Shown: positions 1 to 12,192 of the stretch, piece by piece
How positions within the stretch are numbered: the stretch's first letter is position 1
Layout of the letters: the number at the start of each line of letters is the position of its first letter
Origin: Nageia nagi
Taxonomy: Eukaryota; Pinophyta
Direction of reading: 5' to 3'
Assembly: GCA_050084985.1 (NCBI GenBank)
Contig: JBITNC010000001.1
Coordinates: 48,422,001 to 48,486,000, forward strand
Length of the DNA stretch: 64,000 nucleotides
Program-made: the position numbers and the translations under genes
The notes under the pieces: generated by a model
Databases searched by the model: none
Told to the model about the DNA's origin: nothing
The model's input: only the letters and a program-made list of their open reading frames with translations

Positions 1-1142
1 AGAGGTATAGCGGTCTTTGATTTAGCATATATGAAGCATGAAAAACAATACTTATGCATCTGATTTCGGTGAATTTAACCCCTTGTTGAAACTTTCAACC
101 TCTCCTAAATGATTCCTACAAACAATGTTTTGGAGGGGTTTTGATATTTTTCCTAGATATTCTAGGTTGTTAAGACCAACTTTGATGATGATCAAGGTCT
201 CTGCCATATGTTAGTGAACAAAAACCAGAAAGAAATAAATAAATGACTTAAAATATGCATTTGATACTTGAAACGAACAAACCAATATCAAAACAAACTT
301 GGAATTTGAGTTCAGAAGCCACTACAACGTTTTAGGGTTGAAAAATCTGGAAAGAGGAATGATGGCAGTCCTGTTCTTTGGAGAATTTCATGGATTTGAA
401 TTTTGTGGAGGTTGTCGGATGATTTCAAGACTTCGGCTCTAGGGTTCGACTAATTTTGTTAGTCTTGAAACTTTCCATTTAGGCACAAATGAATTCCAAT
501 TTGGCATAAAATTGTAGCAATGTCTTTTTCAACAAATTATCTTGAAATTGATGATCATGGAGAGCTTGAAGGGCTCATGCATCAAGAGATATAACAATTT
601 GAATCTTTGCTTGTCAAGAAGTTTGATTGTTTGAAATAACATTGAGCTTGTTATTTATATTAAGACATGATTTAAAATTGGATTAGCTGATCTTATCTTA
701 TAAAATCTGAATTTACTTTATTATTATTCTCTCCAAATAATAAATCATTTTAGATACCTAAATTTTGTATTTAATTAAATACGAAAATGAAGTTTAGGTG
801 TCTACATTCTACAATATTACGAAATGTTGTTGGGACATTGGTCAACCTACATTGCATTACATAAAATTTATAGTGACCATAATGAGTTCTTAATGTTGCC
901 TTAAATTGCTAACATTCCCTTATCCTTATTTTGTGATAACCAAAACTCAAATCAATATTTGTAATAAATGTTGTATTAAAACAATGCAATAATCAATATT
1001 TGTAATAAATGTTTTGTATTGTAAAAACAAAAATAATGAACAATGTATTAAAACATGTACATTTATTTATGTTTATTGAATGAAAATAATTAATAGCCAA
1101 ATGCAATATGAGATCTAGCAATTAGGATTATGTGAAATTACA
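1..1142. other. AT-rich sequence, no gene recognised
   Basis: No reading frame, splice-bounded exon or recognisable repeat protein was seen here. The stretch from about 930 to 1060 has short AT-rich near-repeats (AATCAATATTTGTAATAAATG occurs twice about 40 bases apart). It could be intron of the sugar transporter gene if that gene's upstream exons lie to the left, but the sequence does not show this. Confidence 0.5.
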
Positions 1143-1275
1143 AAAGGAGATACAAGGAATTTATTTGGAAGGTGGAGGATTGGAAGTTTGATGGTAGACA
1201 ACTTGTGATCTCGAAGGGTGAAGCCTGGTTGTAGCCAAATGATAGATTTAGATAATTTTGAGATAATTCTAAAGG
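1143..1275 (+). repeat. Direct repeat copy 1 (partner at about 5021-5155)
   Basis: About 130 bases match a second copy 3.88 kb downstream in the same orientation. Shared words are GGAGGTGGAGGATTGGAA, ACAACTTG, GGGTGAA and TAGCCAAATGAT. The flanking bases do not align, so it is not clear whether these are pieces of LTRs or of an internal repeat. No TG/CA ends or target duplication were found. Confidence 0.5.
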
Positions 1276-2049
1276 GAATAGTTTGTCAATCAAGAGGAGA
1301 AGCAAACAATGAAAGTCAAAAACATAGCTAAGGAGCTCCTCGTAAAGGCAAGCAAAGTCTGAAAACAAAGGCAAAAATTCCAAGGAAAAAATATGTATGT
1401 TCATAAGGGAGAACCAAGTGATTACTGAGATAACCAAAGAACTATTTAGTGGTTAACTAGATGTGCATGAAACATGAGGCTACCAATGCAGTCAAGTTAG
1501 GTTTGATACATATGCAACTATTCTAACCATGAAAATGCAAGCGTAAGATATGCAATTTGATAATGCAAAATACAAAGGGAAATTTTGAGAAAACATACCT
1601 TATGTGGTGTAGCAGTGGATGATACTTACCATTCATGGTAGATGGTTTGTAAATGATAGGAATTGCACTATTGTCCACAGAGATGAACATAATTTCTATC
1701 CCGATTTGACATTGCATGTCTTGTGAGCATGTCCTTATAATAGTAGAATATATGCTTAAACGAACATTATGTGAAAGACAACTGTTAGGAGCATTGCAAG
1801 TTTCATCATAAGGATCACACAATTCAGTGTTGGATGAATTAAACGAGACATGATATTCTATTTTATTTTTACATTGAACAAGTGGAAAAAAATGGTTATA
1901 TAGGTCATCACGTGCGATATCATTGAAATATGGATCAGAATCATTGGAAGGTATTTGGAATGTATCATGGCTATCATCATGGCTGTCTTCATCTACAATG
2001 TTTGTAAATATAACCTTTTGAAAAAGTATGCAATTGTCATGTTTAGCTG

Positions 2050-2316
2050 AGATACTTCTCTAGCTACAATAGTGCCAATGCAAACACAGATGCCAGAACC
2101 CAAGGGTTGCCCAGCTGGACTGATCAGCTGAGACATCCCTTCAGATTGAGCTTGACTACTCTTTTTCTTTGTTCAATTATGTATTTCCTTTTAGGGCTTA
2201 GCCCCTTTATTGTTATTAGTTTGTTTCTTAGTGAGGGCTATCTAGATCCCCACATGTTGGTTTAGTCATTTTGTAACTTACAGTCCCATTGACCACTTTT
2301 GGTCACCTGTGGTCTT
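2050..2316 (+). mobile_element. 5'-truncated LINE fragment (3' UTR only)
   Basis: This stretch aligns in direct orientation with the 3' UTR of the plus-strand LINE near 39475-39747. Shared stretches include TTTCTTTGTTCAA, TATTTCCTTTTA, TTAGCCCCT, GTGAGGGCTAT and GTCCCATTGA. Similarity stops at the same place (just after GGTCAcCTgTGG), as expected for a shared LINE 3' end. LINE copies are commonly 5'-truncated because target-primed reverse transcription aborts. This looks like such a dead-on-arrival copy. No clear tail or target duplication is visible. Confidence 0.6.
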
Positions 2317-2639
2317 CTATACCCGTCCCGAGACTATACTTTGGTCATAACTCATAATCTTGCTGAAATTGTTACTTGTGATTCAATTTGATTATTCTGG
2401 TTTTGACTTCGGCATTCTAGGAAAGGAGTTCCAAAACAATGGTGTTTTGATTTTGCTATCTTGGAATGTTGGCATTTTGGATCTGTTGTCTCAAAATATT
2501 GGTGTTTTGTGTGTAGAGTGCTAGAACATTAGCATTTTGAGCTCTAGATTCTAGTAGAACATTAGTATACTGGACATGATATTGGGCAAACACGTGCTTA
2601 TAACTTGTGATCCAATATGATTGTCCCACACAAACCATC

Positions 2640-3510
2640 TAACTTTGTTCCATGAATTTTTTAGTATTATTGAAATTTTGACGTTGATTTTCAACTCGAA
2701 TATTGGTTATGGTAGTTGGGCAATCATAAATTCCTTCACTAATCTATAGTTGAATTTCATTTTTGAGTTTGCAACAATGATTGGCGGTATGACCTTTAGT
2801 TTGATGGTAACCACAATATGATGTTTCTCAATACCAAATTGGTTTCGTTGTATTGTTAGTTTGAACTCTCTTTGAAGGTAATGTGATCAATTATTTTTGC
2901 ATTAGGGCATCAAAGATTATTCATAGGAGTAGAAGGAAAAAGGCTTTACCCTTGTTTTAAGTTTAGACCTTTTTAATTGAATTGGTTGATCATTATCTTT
3001 AGTTGCATTCACTATGTTATTATCAATGTTCTTTATAGGATAGGGTTTTTTGGCATTTTAACGTCCACAAGGGTTTTCATACTTGATTATTATTGCTTGA
3101 ATTAAGAATTTTTTTTTGGTGAGCATCATCTGAATAGAAATTACCACAAGGTGAATTAGGTCTTTACTGAATTGCATAGAGATTTTATTAATGTAGCTGG
3201 TTTCTAGCTGTTATATCCATGTTGATATGATAAATGCATTTGCTACATGTTCAAAATTGTGGAGGGATTCGTAAAACCAGTTGATTGTTTCAATTTTTAG
3301 ACTCCTAAGGAAGTATCTAGTCATTAGTTTTTTATCATTTTCAAATTTCACATTGCATTCTTTTTGAAATAATAAGAGATGTTGCCTTGGATCTCCTTCT
3401 TCACTAAATGTTTCAAATATAAGAGATTTCTTACCTTGAGGAAGTGTGAAATTATGAATATCTAAAGAGACTTTGGCTGAAATTTTTGTAAGAGTACTCT
3501 TGATCACCCT
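2640..3510 (-). pseudogene. Ty3/gypsy gag fragment with degenerate zinc knuckle
   Basis: On the minus strand, 3507-3211 reads as a retrotransposon gag segment. It has the arrangement GDPRQHLLLF...F...RYFLRSL...WFYESL, typical of the Ty3/gypsy capsid domain. Further downstream on the same strand, around 2815-2740, is a knuckle-like stretch: CGYHQTKGHTANHC, i.e. CX2HX4HX4C. The second cysteine of the usual CX2CX4HX4C is replaced by histidine. Frames are broken between the two parts and no protease or polymerase follows before 2.0 kb. Gag would coat the element RNA in cytoplasmic particles. This copy is inactive. Confidence 0.7.
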
Positions 3511-3879
3511 ATAGTTTCATGAATTTTGTCTCATCTCTAGTTTGATACAATAGTTTCCTTACTTTGTCATTTTTAATTTTGCTTGTACCCTAGAAGCCGG
3601 CGGAGTTGAACCTCATGCGCCATGACTATTGAGATTGTTTTGAGTATTTTTGATTGCATTTCAAGAAAAGTTGGTATTCTTCTTCCATACTAGTAGCATT
3701 GAAAAATTGTTCAACTAGGTTTAATAGCAAGTTGGGCCCAGGAGGGTCCCCACAAAGCTAAAAACGACTGAAGGTAACCATAAATACAAAAAGAGGGGGA
3801 TCGAAATCCTATATGCATGAAAGAAAGGAGAATACAATAAGAGCATTTCAAATAAATAAATAAGAGTACTATATTGCCA

Positions 3880-4897
3880 AAATTGGATGCTCAAGGACGT
3901 GCTAAGGAGTGTGAGAGGGTGCTCCCCCTATCGTAGTTGTAGTGAAGTCTCTTCGATTCTTGGAGTTGATAGTCGTAACACCACCAACGGGACCTCTCCT
4001 TTGAGAGAGGTTGAAAGAAGGATGTGATGCGACAATCGTTGCTCGAGAGCTAGGTTGGGATAGAAGGTGCTTCCATTGAAGGAAAGCCTCTGCATGTAGA
4101 GTACCACACATCTTTGGTTTGTATGCTAGAAAAAGGAGGAGATTTATCCATGGGAGTCTTAGAAAAGATAATGGTACCATCCTTGAATCTCGTAGTAAAT
4201 TGAGCATTGAATGATGAAATGGTCCTCAAACTCAATCTCAACTGCACACAAGTGACAAACTTTGAGCTCACGTGCTAGATGGTGATCCATCTCAGTCCGT
4301 AATTGGTGTGAGCAAAACCCGAAATTGACTAAGAAACATCCTCAACCAAAGAGGTAGATGTAAGTTGATATAAATAGGGGTGACGAGCTGTCCTCTATCA
4401 ATTTGCATAAAGTGTTGAGAGTAGTGGAGTAGCTTGGGCATGAGAGGTTGCTAGGGAGCGACTAAAGTACCATGGATGTATGCTCTGTAAATTGGATCAC
4501 GAATTGAGTTCAATGAGTCATTTGGAGATGTGGATGAATCTAGCATGGGGGTAGGTAATTGGTCGTGTGAAAAACCTAAGTGATGCAACATATATGAGAC
4601 CTTAGTTAATGAACACCAACAACAACCCTATGTTGCTAACTCCATTGGCAAGGCTAAGGCCATGGCAAGGAGTTTGTCAATTTCAACATCTAAAGTTTTG
4701 AAGCCCTGGAAGCATGGGAGCAAAAGGGTCACCACTACTAGAGCCCACACTTGAAGAGGTTGACAATCGAACTTTGCAAATATAATGTGATGGAGAATGA
4801 TCCTCTTGCTCTGAATGGAGCTGGATAATGTATTGATTAGGATCCTTTCTGTCGTGGCCCAATTTGTTGTCCTCAAGCTAGGGCCGCAAACCTTCAC
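3880..4897 (-). pseudogene. LINE reverse transcriptase C-terminal fragment
   Basis: The minus-strand frame 4897-4628 begins with a segment clearly related to the end of the plus-strand LINE polymerase at 38500-38655. Both have the pattern S/N-YW-AtvERILvgTLS-SI--KRsI-HHI, followed by a short cysteine-containing motif (FDCQPL here, LGCQLL there). Further minus-strand frames (4271-4050 and 4207-3902) are low-complexity and out of frame. This is a truncated copy of the same LINE family, without endonuclease or RT palm. Confidence 0.65.
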
Positions 4898-5020
4898 ACT
4901 AAAGAACTGTGGGAGTAACTAAGGTATGGAATAAATGTATCCTGGATGGTATGTCCTGGAAGTGGAGTTGCATGCAGTATCTCGAGGAAAGAAACCGTTG
5001 CATAGCCTCTACATACTCTT

Positions 5021-5155
5021 ATGAGGAAATATAGGGAAATGTATATTGAAGGTGGTGGATTGGAAACATGTTGGTTTACAACTTGCAATCTTGGAGGGTA
5101 AACCCTACCTATAGCCAAATGATGTATTTGGATGATTTTGAAAATGACTATCTTG
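5021..5155 (+). repeat. Direct repeat copy 2 (partner at about 1143-1275)
   Basis: Second copy of the roughly 130-base repeat. It is in the same orientation as copy 1 and carries the shared words GGTGGTGGATTGGAA, ACAACTTGCAATCT and TAGCCAAATGAT. The sequences between the two copies include gag and LINE fragments on the minus strand. Confidence 0.5.
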
Positions 5156-6732
5156 TAGATAATTTCGAGATGATGATTCTAGAATGACTTGGTTCAATCC
5201 TAGGGGTTGTTAAGGCTCGAAAATAGAGCATTCATGTTTTGGGGCTTATGATACTAAGACATTGCACATTATGGGCCTAGGTGCCAAAACATTGGGTGTT
5301 CTAGCATGCATGTCCATTTCAAGTTGCATTGCTTTTGAGAGGCACCTTTTGGCTTTGAAGATGTCCCTACAATTCAATTGCAATGATATTGCACTTTTGC
5401 TTCCTCTTTCTTAATGATCTTTGATAATCATACTTCTTTGATTTGCACCATGATTTGAAATTAGCATTTGAGAGTGTTTTATGAAAGACTTACAAATTGG
5501 ATTTTGAGTTCACCTAATTGGACCCACTTAGGACAATGTGTGCATAAGATAATGCTAATTTAGAGAAATTCACTTTAACCTTGATTTATCCAAAATGGGT
5601 CTAAATTAACATTTTACATGAATCAAAGAGAACAATTAATATTTGCATTAAGTACCCTTTTGACTTTCCTAGGATAACTTTTCCCTCTTTTCTCTTGCAA
5701 ACTTTGGTTAATGAACTTCAATATGTTGGGATGCTTTTCTTTCCCTCGACGACCCTTTGAAGAACGCGTGTAGGACTTATGAGTTGCCCACCAACATAGT
5801 TGGGAATGCGTTACCAATTCCCTCGTTTGAAAAGGATTGGGCACCTCCAAGGCTTTTGTTTAAACACTTACTCAACGACTCAACATTTTGTCGTTGTAGG
5901 TATGCCTGCAAGCGAGATCTCGTGCTTGGGCAAGTGTTTTTGATCTAGGGATAGGTGAAAGAAAGTGCGGTATCCCTCTTTGGAATCAACCTCAATGGAA
6001 TGGAATGAGAGTTAGCAGTGTGTTAACCAACGTTGTTTTATTTGATGTATAGAGTTTATTCAAAATATCTGTGTGTGGACTTAATGATTGTATTTGGTTT
6101 TGAAAGCATAAATAAAATATTGTAAAGTGAGAGACTACACTTTGTGAACCAAAAACGGATACTTGGTTAGATACCAAACAAGTCACCATGATGAAGCATT
6201 GTCTAAAAAGTTAATCCTTTTCGGATCAGTTTAGGGATTTCATCCAGTTCATCCAGCTTTGTGAACAAACAACTATGTTCGAGTTGTTCCAAAGAGGAAT
6301 GGGGAGGAATGCTGATTGAGAGCAATCAAATGGATGTGGTGGAAGAACATGGAAAGAACAAGAGTTTGGATGTAAACCTCTAGTTTGATGTCATAAAATA
6401 GGAAATAGATTCAAAATACCTCATCTAGTGCATGCTATTAACCAAGCAACTATCAAATACTGATTTCGAACACTTTAAAGAATAAAGCAATGATACATTC
6501 CCTAAAACTCTTGAGTTTTCAAAGGAAGGACGCAAAAGTGTCAAACGAGCAATGATAATCCTTAAGAAACAATTCACAACACCACAAATGGATAAACAAG
6601 CTCAATCTTTGCCTTAACCACTTTGTATTAACTTATAAAAGAGTTGTGCAAGGATACATCAATTTGCTCCTCTTTTACAAAAGTTTCACTTTTTTCACAA
6701 AATGAGCTCTAGTGAAAATGAGACCCCATGCC

Positions 6733-6745
6733 ATTTATTTATAGG
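6733..6745 (-). promoter_or_regulatory. TATA box of unit D
   Basis: On the minus strand this reads GCCTATAAATAAATGGCATG, followed by GGGTCTCATTTTCAC. The same box and following bases occur in unit A at 22902-22911, about 1.02 kb from the shared terminus. In an LTR reading this separates U3 from R. It is a promoter by position and sequence only. Confidence 0.55.
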
Positions 6746-7789
6746 CAAAATTAGGTCAAATTCTCAAGTGTTGCCCTAATTTCTAGAAAAACACTAAAAT
6801 GCTAATTTGAATAATAAATTGAGATTACAATATCGTTTTAGTGGGAGAACAGTCTCATCCCACTAAAATATGCTTGAAATAAAATATTTACAAAAATTGA
6901 TGCCCTTCAGCATGGATTTTGAGGCGTTTTGCATCAATTTGGCAAAATTTGGAGCTTCAAATTGCCGTTTTGGATTTGTTTGTCAGTCTTTTGAGCTCCT
7001 CTTTTTTTCAATTTGGATTTGCCCTTGATGTGATCGTTCTGGCAAATTTTGAAGGAATTCTAAGAAAACTTTTCGAAAAAGTGAATTTTTGGTCTATTTT
7101 TTGGAAAAGATGGGGTGGTTCGAAATTTGAAATTTTTTTAAAAAGTGGATTTGACCCCATGGATGGATGAAGTATGGGATTTTAAGGTTCTTGGGAATTT
7201 TTGAGAGGATTTGGATCCTTTTTGCATCGAATTTGGGGCTTTTTCATGAAGGGGCATTTTGGGGCTCCATAAGGTGTTTTTGTATTTTTGGAGTTTTCCA
7301 CTCATTCCCAATATTGAGAAGAAAGGCCAAAGGTGGGAAAACTTGGAAAATGAACGCCTACGCATTTTGGGCATGATTTTCCTCTTTTTTAAAAATTTCA
7401 AAGGCCAAAGTGCTTAAATCCTTATTCCATATATGATCTCCAAATTTCTTTTTTTTTTTGAAAAAGTGAAGATTTTCAGCCTTTAGATCTTGGATCTTAG
7501 ATTTTTTTGTGTTTTTCTTCACTTTTTTGGATCAAAATCACTTCTCTTCACAATAGAAATGGGTACCCAAATCAATAATCAAAATTGATTTCTAAAATTT
7601 TGGATCTTGAGTCACAATTTCGAAAATTTGAAGTTCTCTTTTTTTTTTTTCTGATTTTCTCCATTTTGGGAGGGCAAATCCATGATTTGAGGAGTTTTTC
7701 TTGTCCAAATCATGCACTTGGGAGACCAAAATGATGTAGAATTGAATTTTGCACCCCATGAAGCTCACAAATTCCACTTTTGACAATTT

Positions 7790-9110
7790 TTAAGCCTCCT
7801 TGATGTTAGGTGCAGGTTTTAGGAGTTTAGGCAAGTTTTTGTAAAAATTGAAAAATGACGGAAACAAGTCAAAACTGCCGCCTAGCTTTTTGAGGGAGTA
7901 AACTTGATTTTTTTGCAACATCGCAAGAGGCAATGTTGATCTCGTTTGAATTTGACACCCTACCTTTCTTTCCAATTTTGATTTTGAGAATTTTTGAAAA
8001 AATTGGAAAATTTTAGAGCTCTCCCATTGGCTGATCCAAATTTTGGGATTTTGAGGGAGTAGATCAACTTTTTTCCAAAAACTTAAAAACATGAATGAGA
8101 TGCAAAATTGGATTTTCCATGCACCTAGGACCTAATTTTTTCGATTTTTGAGCAAAAATAGGCCCTTGCAAGCTAGGTGCAGGTTTTGAAAGATTTAGGC
8201 AAGTTTTGGAAAAAATGGAAAATGAGGGAAAAGTCTCAAAACTGCTGCCTAACTTTTTGGGAGGCAAAACTTGATTTTACATTGCAAGAGGCAATGTTGG
8301 TCTCCTTTGAATTTTGCACCCTACTTCACTCTCCTTTTTTGATTTGGCCAATTTTGGAAAATTTAGAAAATTTTGGAGCTCTTTCATTGGCCAATTGAAT
8401 TTTGATTATTTGAGGAAGTAGATCTCATTTTTTTGGAAATCTCAAATCATCAAACTTGTGTGAAATCCCATGAAGATAAAAAATTTCACTTTTTTGCAAT
8501 TTTGGGGCACAAGAAGGGTAGGCGCAGGTTTTAGGGTGTTTAGGCTATTTTTGAAATTTAACAAAACATGGGAAACATGCCAAAACCAGCGCCTAGCTGT
8601 TTTGAGGGGTATTTTTTTATTTTTTTCGAAAATTCCAAGAGGAAAAGTGCCTAAAATTGGGTTTGGCACCCTACCTCATCCTTGGATTTTCGTTTTTGCA
8701 TTTTTGAAATTTTGGAAAAGATGGAGCATTCCTATTGGCTGTCCTTTTGCTCATTTTCCATTTTTCTCATTTTTGGTAGAGCAAAACTTGTCGAAATCGC
8801 GAACTTGAAAGACCAATTTGATGTAGAATCACAATCCCCATGCTCTTGAGCTCAAAATTGCCATTTCAGATCAATCTAGGCCCTCCAAAAGGTAGGAACA
8901 GGTTTTGAAGAGAATAGGCCATTTTTCGAAATTTGACTGAGGGAGGGAAAACTCGCAAAACTCCCCCCCTAACTTTTCAGGGGTCAAAACTCGATTTTTT
9001 TCTAAATTTCCAAGAGTAGAGTGGCCTTAATTTGTCATTTGGCACCACATCTCTCTTAGATTTTCATTTCAAGCACTTTAGAAAAACTCACTTTTTGGGG
9101 TCAACCTGAA
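7790..9110 (-). repeat. Four tandem ~365-bp repeats in unit D
   Basis: Four diverged copies can be anchored on a shared passage containing CAAAACTGCcGCCTAaCTTTTtGaGGG and, further on, a 'gcaccctac' box. The anchors fall near 7860, 8235, 8580 and 8950, giving spacings of about 345-375 bases. Unit A carries the matching set in inverse orientation at 20560-22000. No coding frame is conserved across copies, so the small ORFs here are composition artefacts. Confidence 0.65.
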
Positions 9111-9269
9111 GCTTCTCAGACACCAAAACACTCATTTTCTGATTTTACCCCTTAAGGGTGCTCAAACTTGCTTTCCCCATTCATCCCGGGCTATATTGCA
9201 CATTCTTGACTTTCCCATCCTTTATGGGCTCAAATGGTGTATTTCTAGCCATTTCCGCATTTCGGCTCT

Positions 9270-9830
9270 AATATGAGTTTCGCATTTCGCTTTCGGGCTC
9301 TAAGTATGAGTTTCGACCATTTCCGGCTTTTTCGGACACTTTTGAGCTTGAACGGTGAGAAAACAATCATTTCCGGTATTTTCGGCATTTTGAGCTCAAA
9401 GTCTACATCTCCGGCCTTTTCGGACTTAAGATATGCAAAAACACTCATTTTCGGCATTTCCGAGCATTTTGAGCTCAATTTGCAATTTTGGTCAATTTCG
9501 AGCTTTCCGGGTTCAAATTGTGCAAAAATGCATATTTCTACGACACTAACTACTCCCAGGCTCAAAATTGACTAAAATGTGCTTTTCCATGCTATCGACC
9601 ATTTTTTGGCTGTTCGGGCTCTAAATTGACAAAAATGCGCTTTTTGGCTATAGATGCCCTTTATGGGCTTAATTTGTACAAAAACGCACATTTTCGTTAT
9701 CTTAACTGTATCCACTGCTCACAGGCTCAAACTTGATGAAAAATGCACCTTTGGTCATCTTGGCACCTTTGTTGCTCAATCTTGCCAAGATAGTGCCACC
9801 TTTGCTGACCCCATCTTAGAGCCAAGAAAT
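9270..9830 (-). repeat. Degenerate short-period array in unit D
   Basis: A run of diverged units reads on the + strand as GGGCTCAAATTGnnnAAAAATGCGC followed by a variable stretch. Clear starts are near 9471, 9509, 9559, 9619, 9665 and 9722, a spacing of about 40-60 bases. The inverse counterpart in unit A is at about 14130-14330. The array sits next to the TGTTGTG-type terminus, the same place where units B and C carry a different array. Confidence 0.6.
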
Positions 9831-10080
9831 TCATGCTCTGTTAATAGCTCTCAGATCCTAGTTCCTTGGCTGCAAAACTGGCAGCTGGATACTTTGATAC
9901 TCTTTAGGGTCTTTGTCGCATGATGTCCTTGAACTACTACCTAATATCATGTTTTCTACTCTTCAAACTGAACTATCTGTCGCCCAAAAGCCACTCTCAA
10001 GGCAATGCACATCATTGCCTTTGCAAAAATAGGGTCCCCAAAATGCTGCATCTTGGGGTGTGTTGTGCCCGCATCTAGTT

Positions 10081-11688
10081 AATTTAGAGAGGTAAATTCA
10101 TCTTCAGCTCCTCTTCCCATCCGTTCCTATTGGTATTAGAGGATGGTTTTAGATGGAGTCATTAGGTTATAGGAATTTGTAAATTATATATAATAACTTG
10201 TAACATTCAAAGAGATTTGTCAAAATAAGATGGGCATTATACCAAAAAAGTGAAGTCTACTTCCAAAAAACTCCAGCTATACCTGGATTTTTTGGAATTG
10301 CATGGATGCCAGTCTGTGTTAAGATGGATGTTTCACAATCCTAGCATATGGATTCCTTGAATTACTTGTGTGGTATGAATCCCTAGCAAAACGAATGGCT
10401 AAAAGAAGAGTGCAATAAAGTAAAAGTAAGGTTAACATGATGGATCCTAATGCAACCATGAAGTAATCTTAGCAGACAAAAGACGGAACTGTTGCACCTG
10501 GAGTCTTCCGACTATGGAATGATATCAGTCATTGCCCTTGTAGGATTGCAATACCTTCAACAGCAATCTTGTGGAATGCCAGAGAAGTATAGGTGCATAA
10601 TTCACTAAAATTAAATAGAATATCAGATCTGAAGGAGAGGATCTGGAGATCACACAGACGTCTATGGATTGGGAGTCACCACTTGTTTAGAGTGTTTGAG
10701 AATCAATAATTATAGAGAGTATTTAACGAGGTGTATGAGAATCAATAATCATAGGGAGTATTTAATGAGGTATTTGATGAATAGACAGTGGATTTCATCC
10801 TGCAAAGTAAAATTTTGTTGTCTTATTCACTAAACGGACAAATTTGATGAAAGTCATACCGTATTCAGGAACCTTCAAGCACATAGGTAATTGGAAGAGT
10901 TGCAGTGTATTAAATTGATCAGCAGTCCTTATCATCGAGGGACTGCAGCTGTTTCCAGAAAACCACAGTACGGATTGCTATTTCCCAAAATTTCAAATAA
11001 CAATGTCCCATCATGCTCAATGTGATCAGATGCTACTGGGCCATAGTGAAATGCTCCTATGATATAGGATAGATTCGACTTTGAGCATAGATGGTTAAGT
11101 GGCAAGCTTATTGATATATTAGTACTGATCATATTGTGGGTATTGGTTGCAATCTAACATGCCAGGTCTCCATGCAGTACTCCAATAATGAAGGACAGAT
11201 AAGGGTGGTCATATGATGTTGGAACCAGGTTGTCACCCGCATAAAGGAAAAGAAACATGGATGAGAATACTACTGTACTGATTAAGGAAATTAGTTATGA
11301 TGTCTACTTGGAATTTAATTAGCATAGTCATGGCTTCTGCTTGCAATCATCAATGTTACGAGATTTGTGCATTCATTAGTTAATGACAATATGGAAATTT
11401 TCAATCTTAGTTATATTTGTGACTCTGCTTGGGGTACCTCTTCTATATCTCATTCTCAAGAATCTCTGTATATCTCTAATCAAGAATAAATGTAATTATT
11501 TTGATCTTATATACATAAGGCTGTTTGGGACATTAATATGTTTTCCTTTATGGAAGTTAAATTTTGGTTTTGAAATTTCTGGAATATCAATGTCTGATTT
11601 CAGTAAGTCGTTGTTCTCACAAATCTGATGGTTTTAATCTTTAGATGCACATGATGATAACAAATCTTGTATTTTGATAATCTTGCAG
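10081..11688 (+). other. Intron sequence upstream of exon A
   Basis: No exon of the sugar transporter could be found here. The segment expected just before exon A would encode a transmembrane stretch ending near a conserved VIIGVFK-like motif, and it is not recognisable. The intron therefore probably continues leftwards through unit D. Around 10730-10770 a short stretch (GAGTATTTAACGAGG / GAGTATTTAATGAGG) is repeated 57 bases apart. Confidence 0.55.
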
Positions 11689-11769
11689 TTTCTGATGACT
11701 GGAATTGCTGTCCTGAAAGTTGACCAGCTTGGTAGGAGACCTCTGCTAATTGGAGGCATAAGTGGAATT
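11689..11769 (+). CDS. Sugar transporter exon A (antepenultimate-group exon)
   Basis: This 27-codon exon encodes FLMTGIAVLKVDQLGRRPLL followed by IGGISGI. It is preceded by the acceptor TTGCAG and followed by the donor GTAAGA, both phase 0. It carries the D-x-LGRRPLL signature of MFS sugar transporters, the cytosolic loop after the eighth membrane helix. The wording matches the plant VGT/At5g59250 group, which moves sugars with protons. At5g59250 is described as a plastid envelope sucrose transporter. Upstream exons (transit peptide, first seven or eight helices) are not in the window. The exon reads in frame into exon B with no internal stop. Confidence 0.9.
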
Positions 11770-12093
11770 GTAAGATCCTTTTGTCCTTCATTCACTGAGG
11801 CTGACAATCTGTTAAAAAACGGTATAGGGAATCAATTTCAGCAAGCTTTTATCTTAGGGAAACATGAGTTTTAGGGAGAAGTTGAAATGGATTATGTTAG
11901 GTGTTTTATGTGATATTTATTATCTTCTCTGATTCTTTCCTTGGGCAATTACTTTGTTTAATTTCAGGATTTACTGTATCCATTTTTTTCCTAACATTGT
12001 TATTTAAATAGTGTTTCACATTCCTTTATTTTTTTGTTTGAAGTCTCAGTTAAAAAATAATAAGCAAGCAATTTTTGTATTTTGTTTTTGCAG
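11770..12093 (+). other. Intron A-B
   Basis: A 324-bp intron with donor GTAAGA and a T-rich tract before acceptor TTTTTGCAG. It is an ordinary plant-sized intron with no repeat recognised. Confidence 0.85.
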
Positions 12094-12192
12094 ATGGTAT
12101 CATTATTCCTGCTTGCAGCTTATTACAATTTTCTCAGTGGTGCACCTATTGTGGCAGTTCTTGCACTGCTGTTGTATGTTGGCAGTTATCAA
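12094..12192 (+). CDS. Sugar transporter exon B
   Basis: A 33-codon, phase 0 exon. It starts MVSLFLLAAYYNFLSGAP and ends ALLLYVGSYQ, and is bounded by CAG and GTATTG. It corresponds to transmembrane helices 9 and 10 of the family, with the short lumen-side loop between them. The LLLYVG-YQ ending followed in the next exon by SFGPI is the hallmark of this transporter clade. The hydrophobic character and frame are fully conserved. Confidence 0.9.

Larger units (their letters stand above)
5724..10080 (-). mobile_element. Unit D: long LTR-like unit, inverted counterpart of unit A
   Basis: Read on the minus strand, the unit runs from a start near 10080 to the end CCCAACA at 5724. It aligns in reverse complement with 13835-14330 plus 20430-23928. 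The order from its start is: a GCATTTTGGGGACCC box, a degenerate array (about 9830-9270), four copies of a ~365-bp repeat (9110-7790), a TATA box (6733-6745), then about 1 kb to the terminus. No gag or pol was seen, so a solo LTR of a long-LTR element is the simplest reading. The outer few bases of the start have diverged from TGTTGTG, and I found no convincing target duplication. The right edge is good to about 10 bases. Confidence 0.7.

Noticed and set aside
8470-9575. Several 100-codon ORFs in both strands of unit D
   Set aside because: They fall in the 365-bp and short-period repeats, are phenylalanine/lysine-rich from T/A runs, and are not conserved between repeat copies or in unit A.
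5724-10080. Exact target duplication for unit D
   Set aside because: CAATA precedes 5724 but no matching pentamer is found near 10080, and the terminal bases there are eroded, so I do not claim one.
10081-11688. Possible upstream exon of the sugar transporter
   Set aside because: No stretch encodes the helix 7-8 segment that precedes exon A in the family, and the ORFs at 10932 and 11383 show no resemblance.
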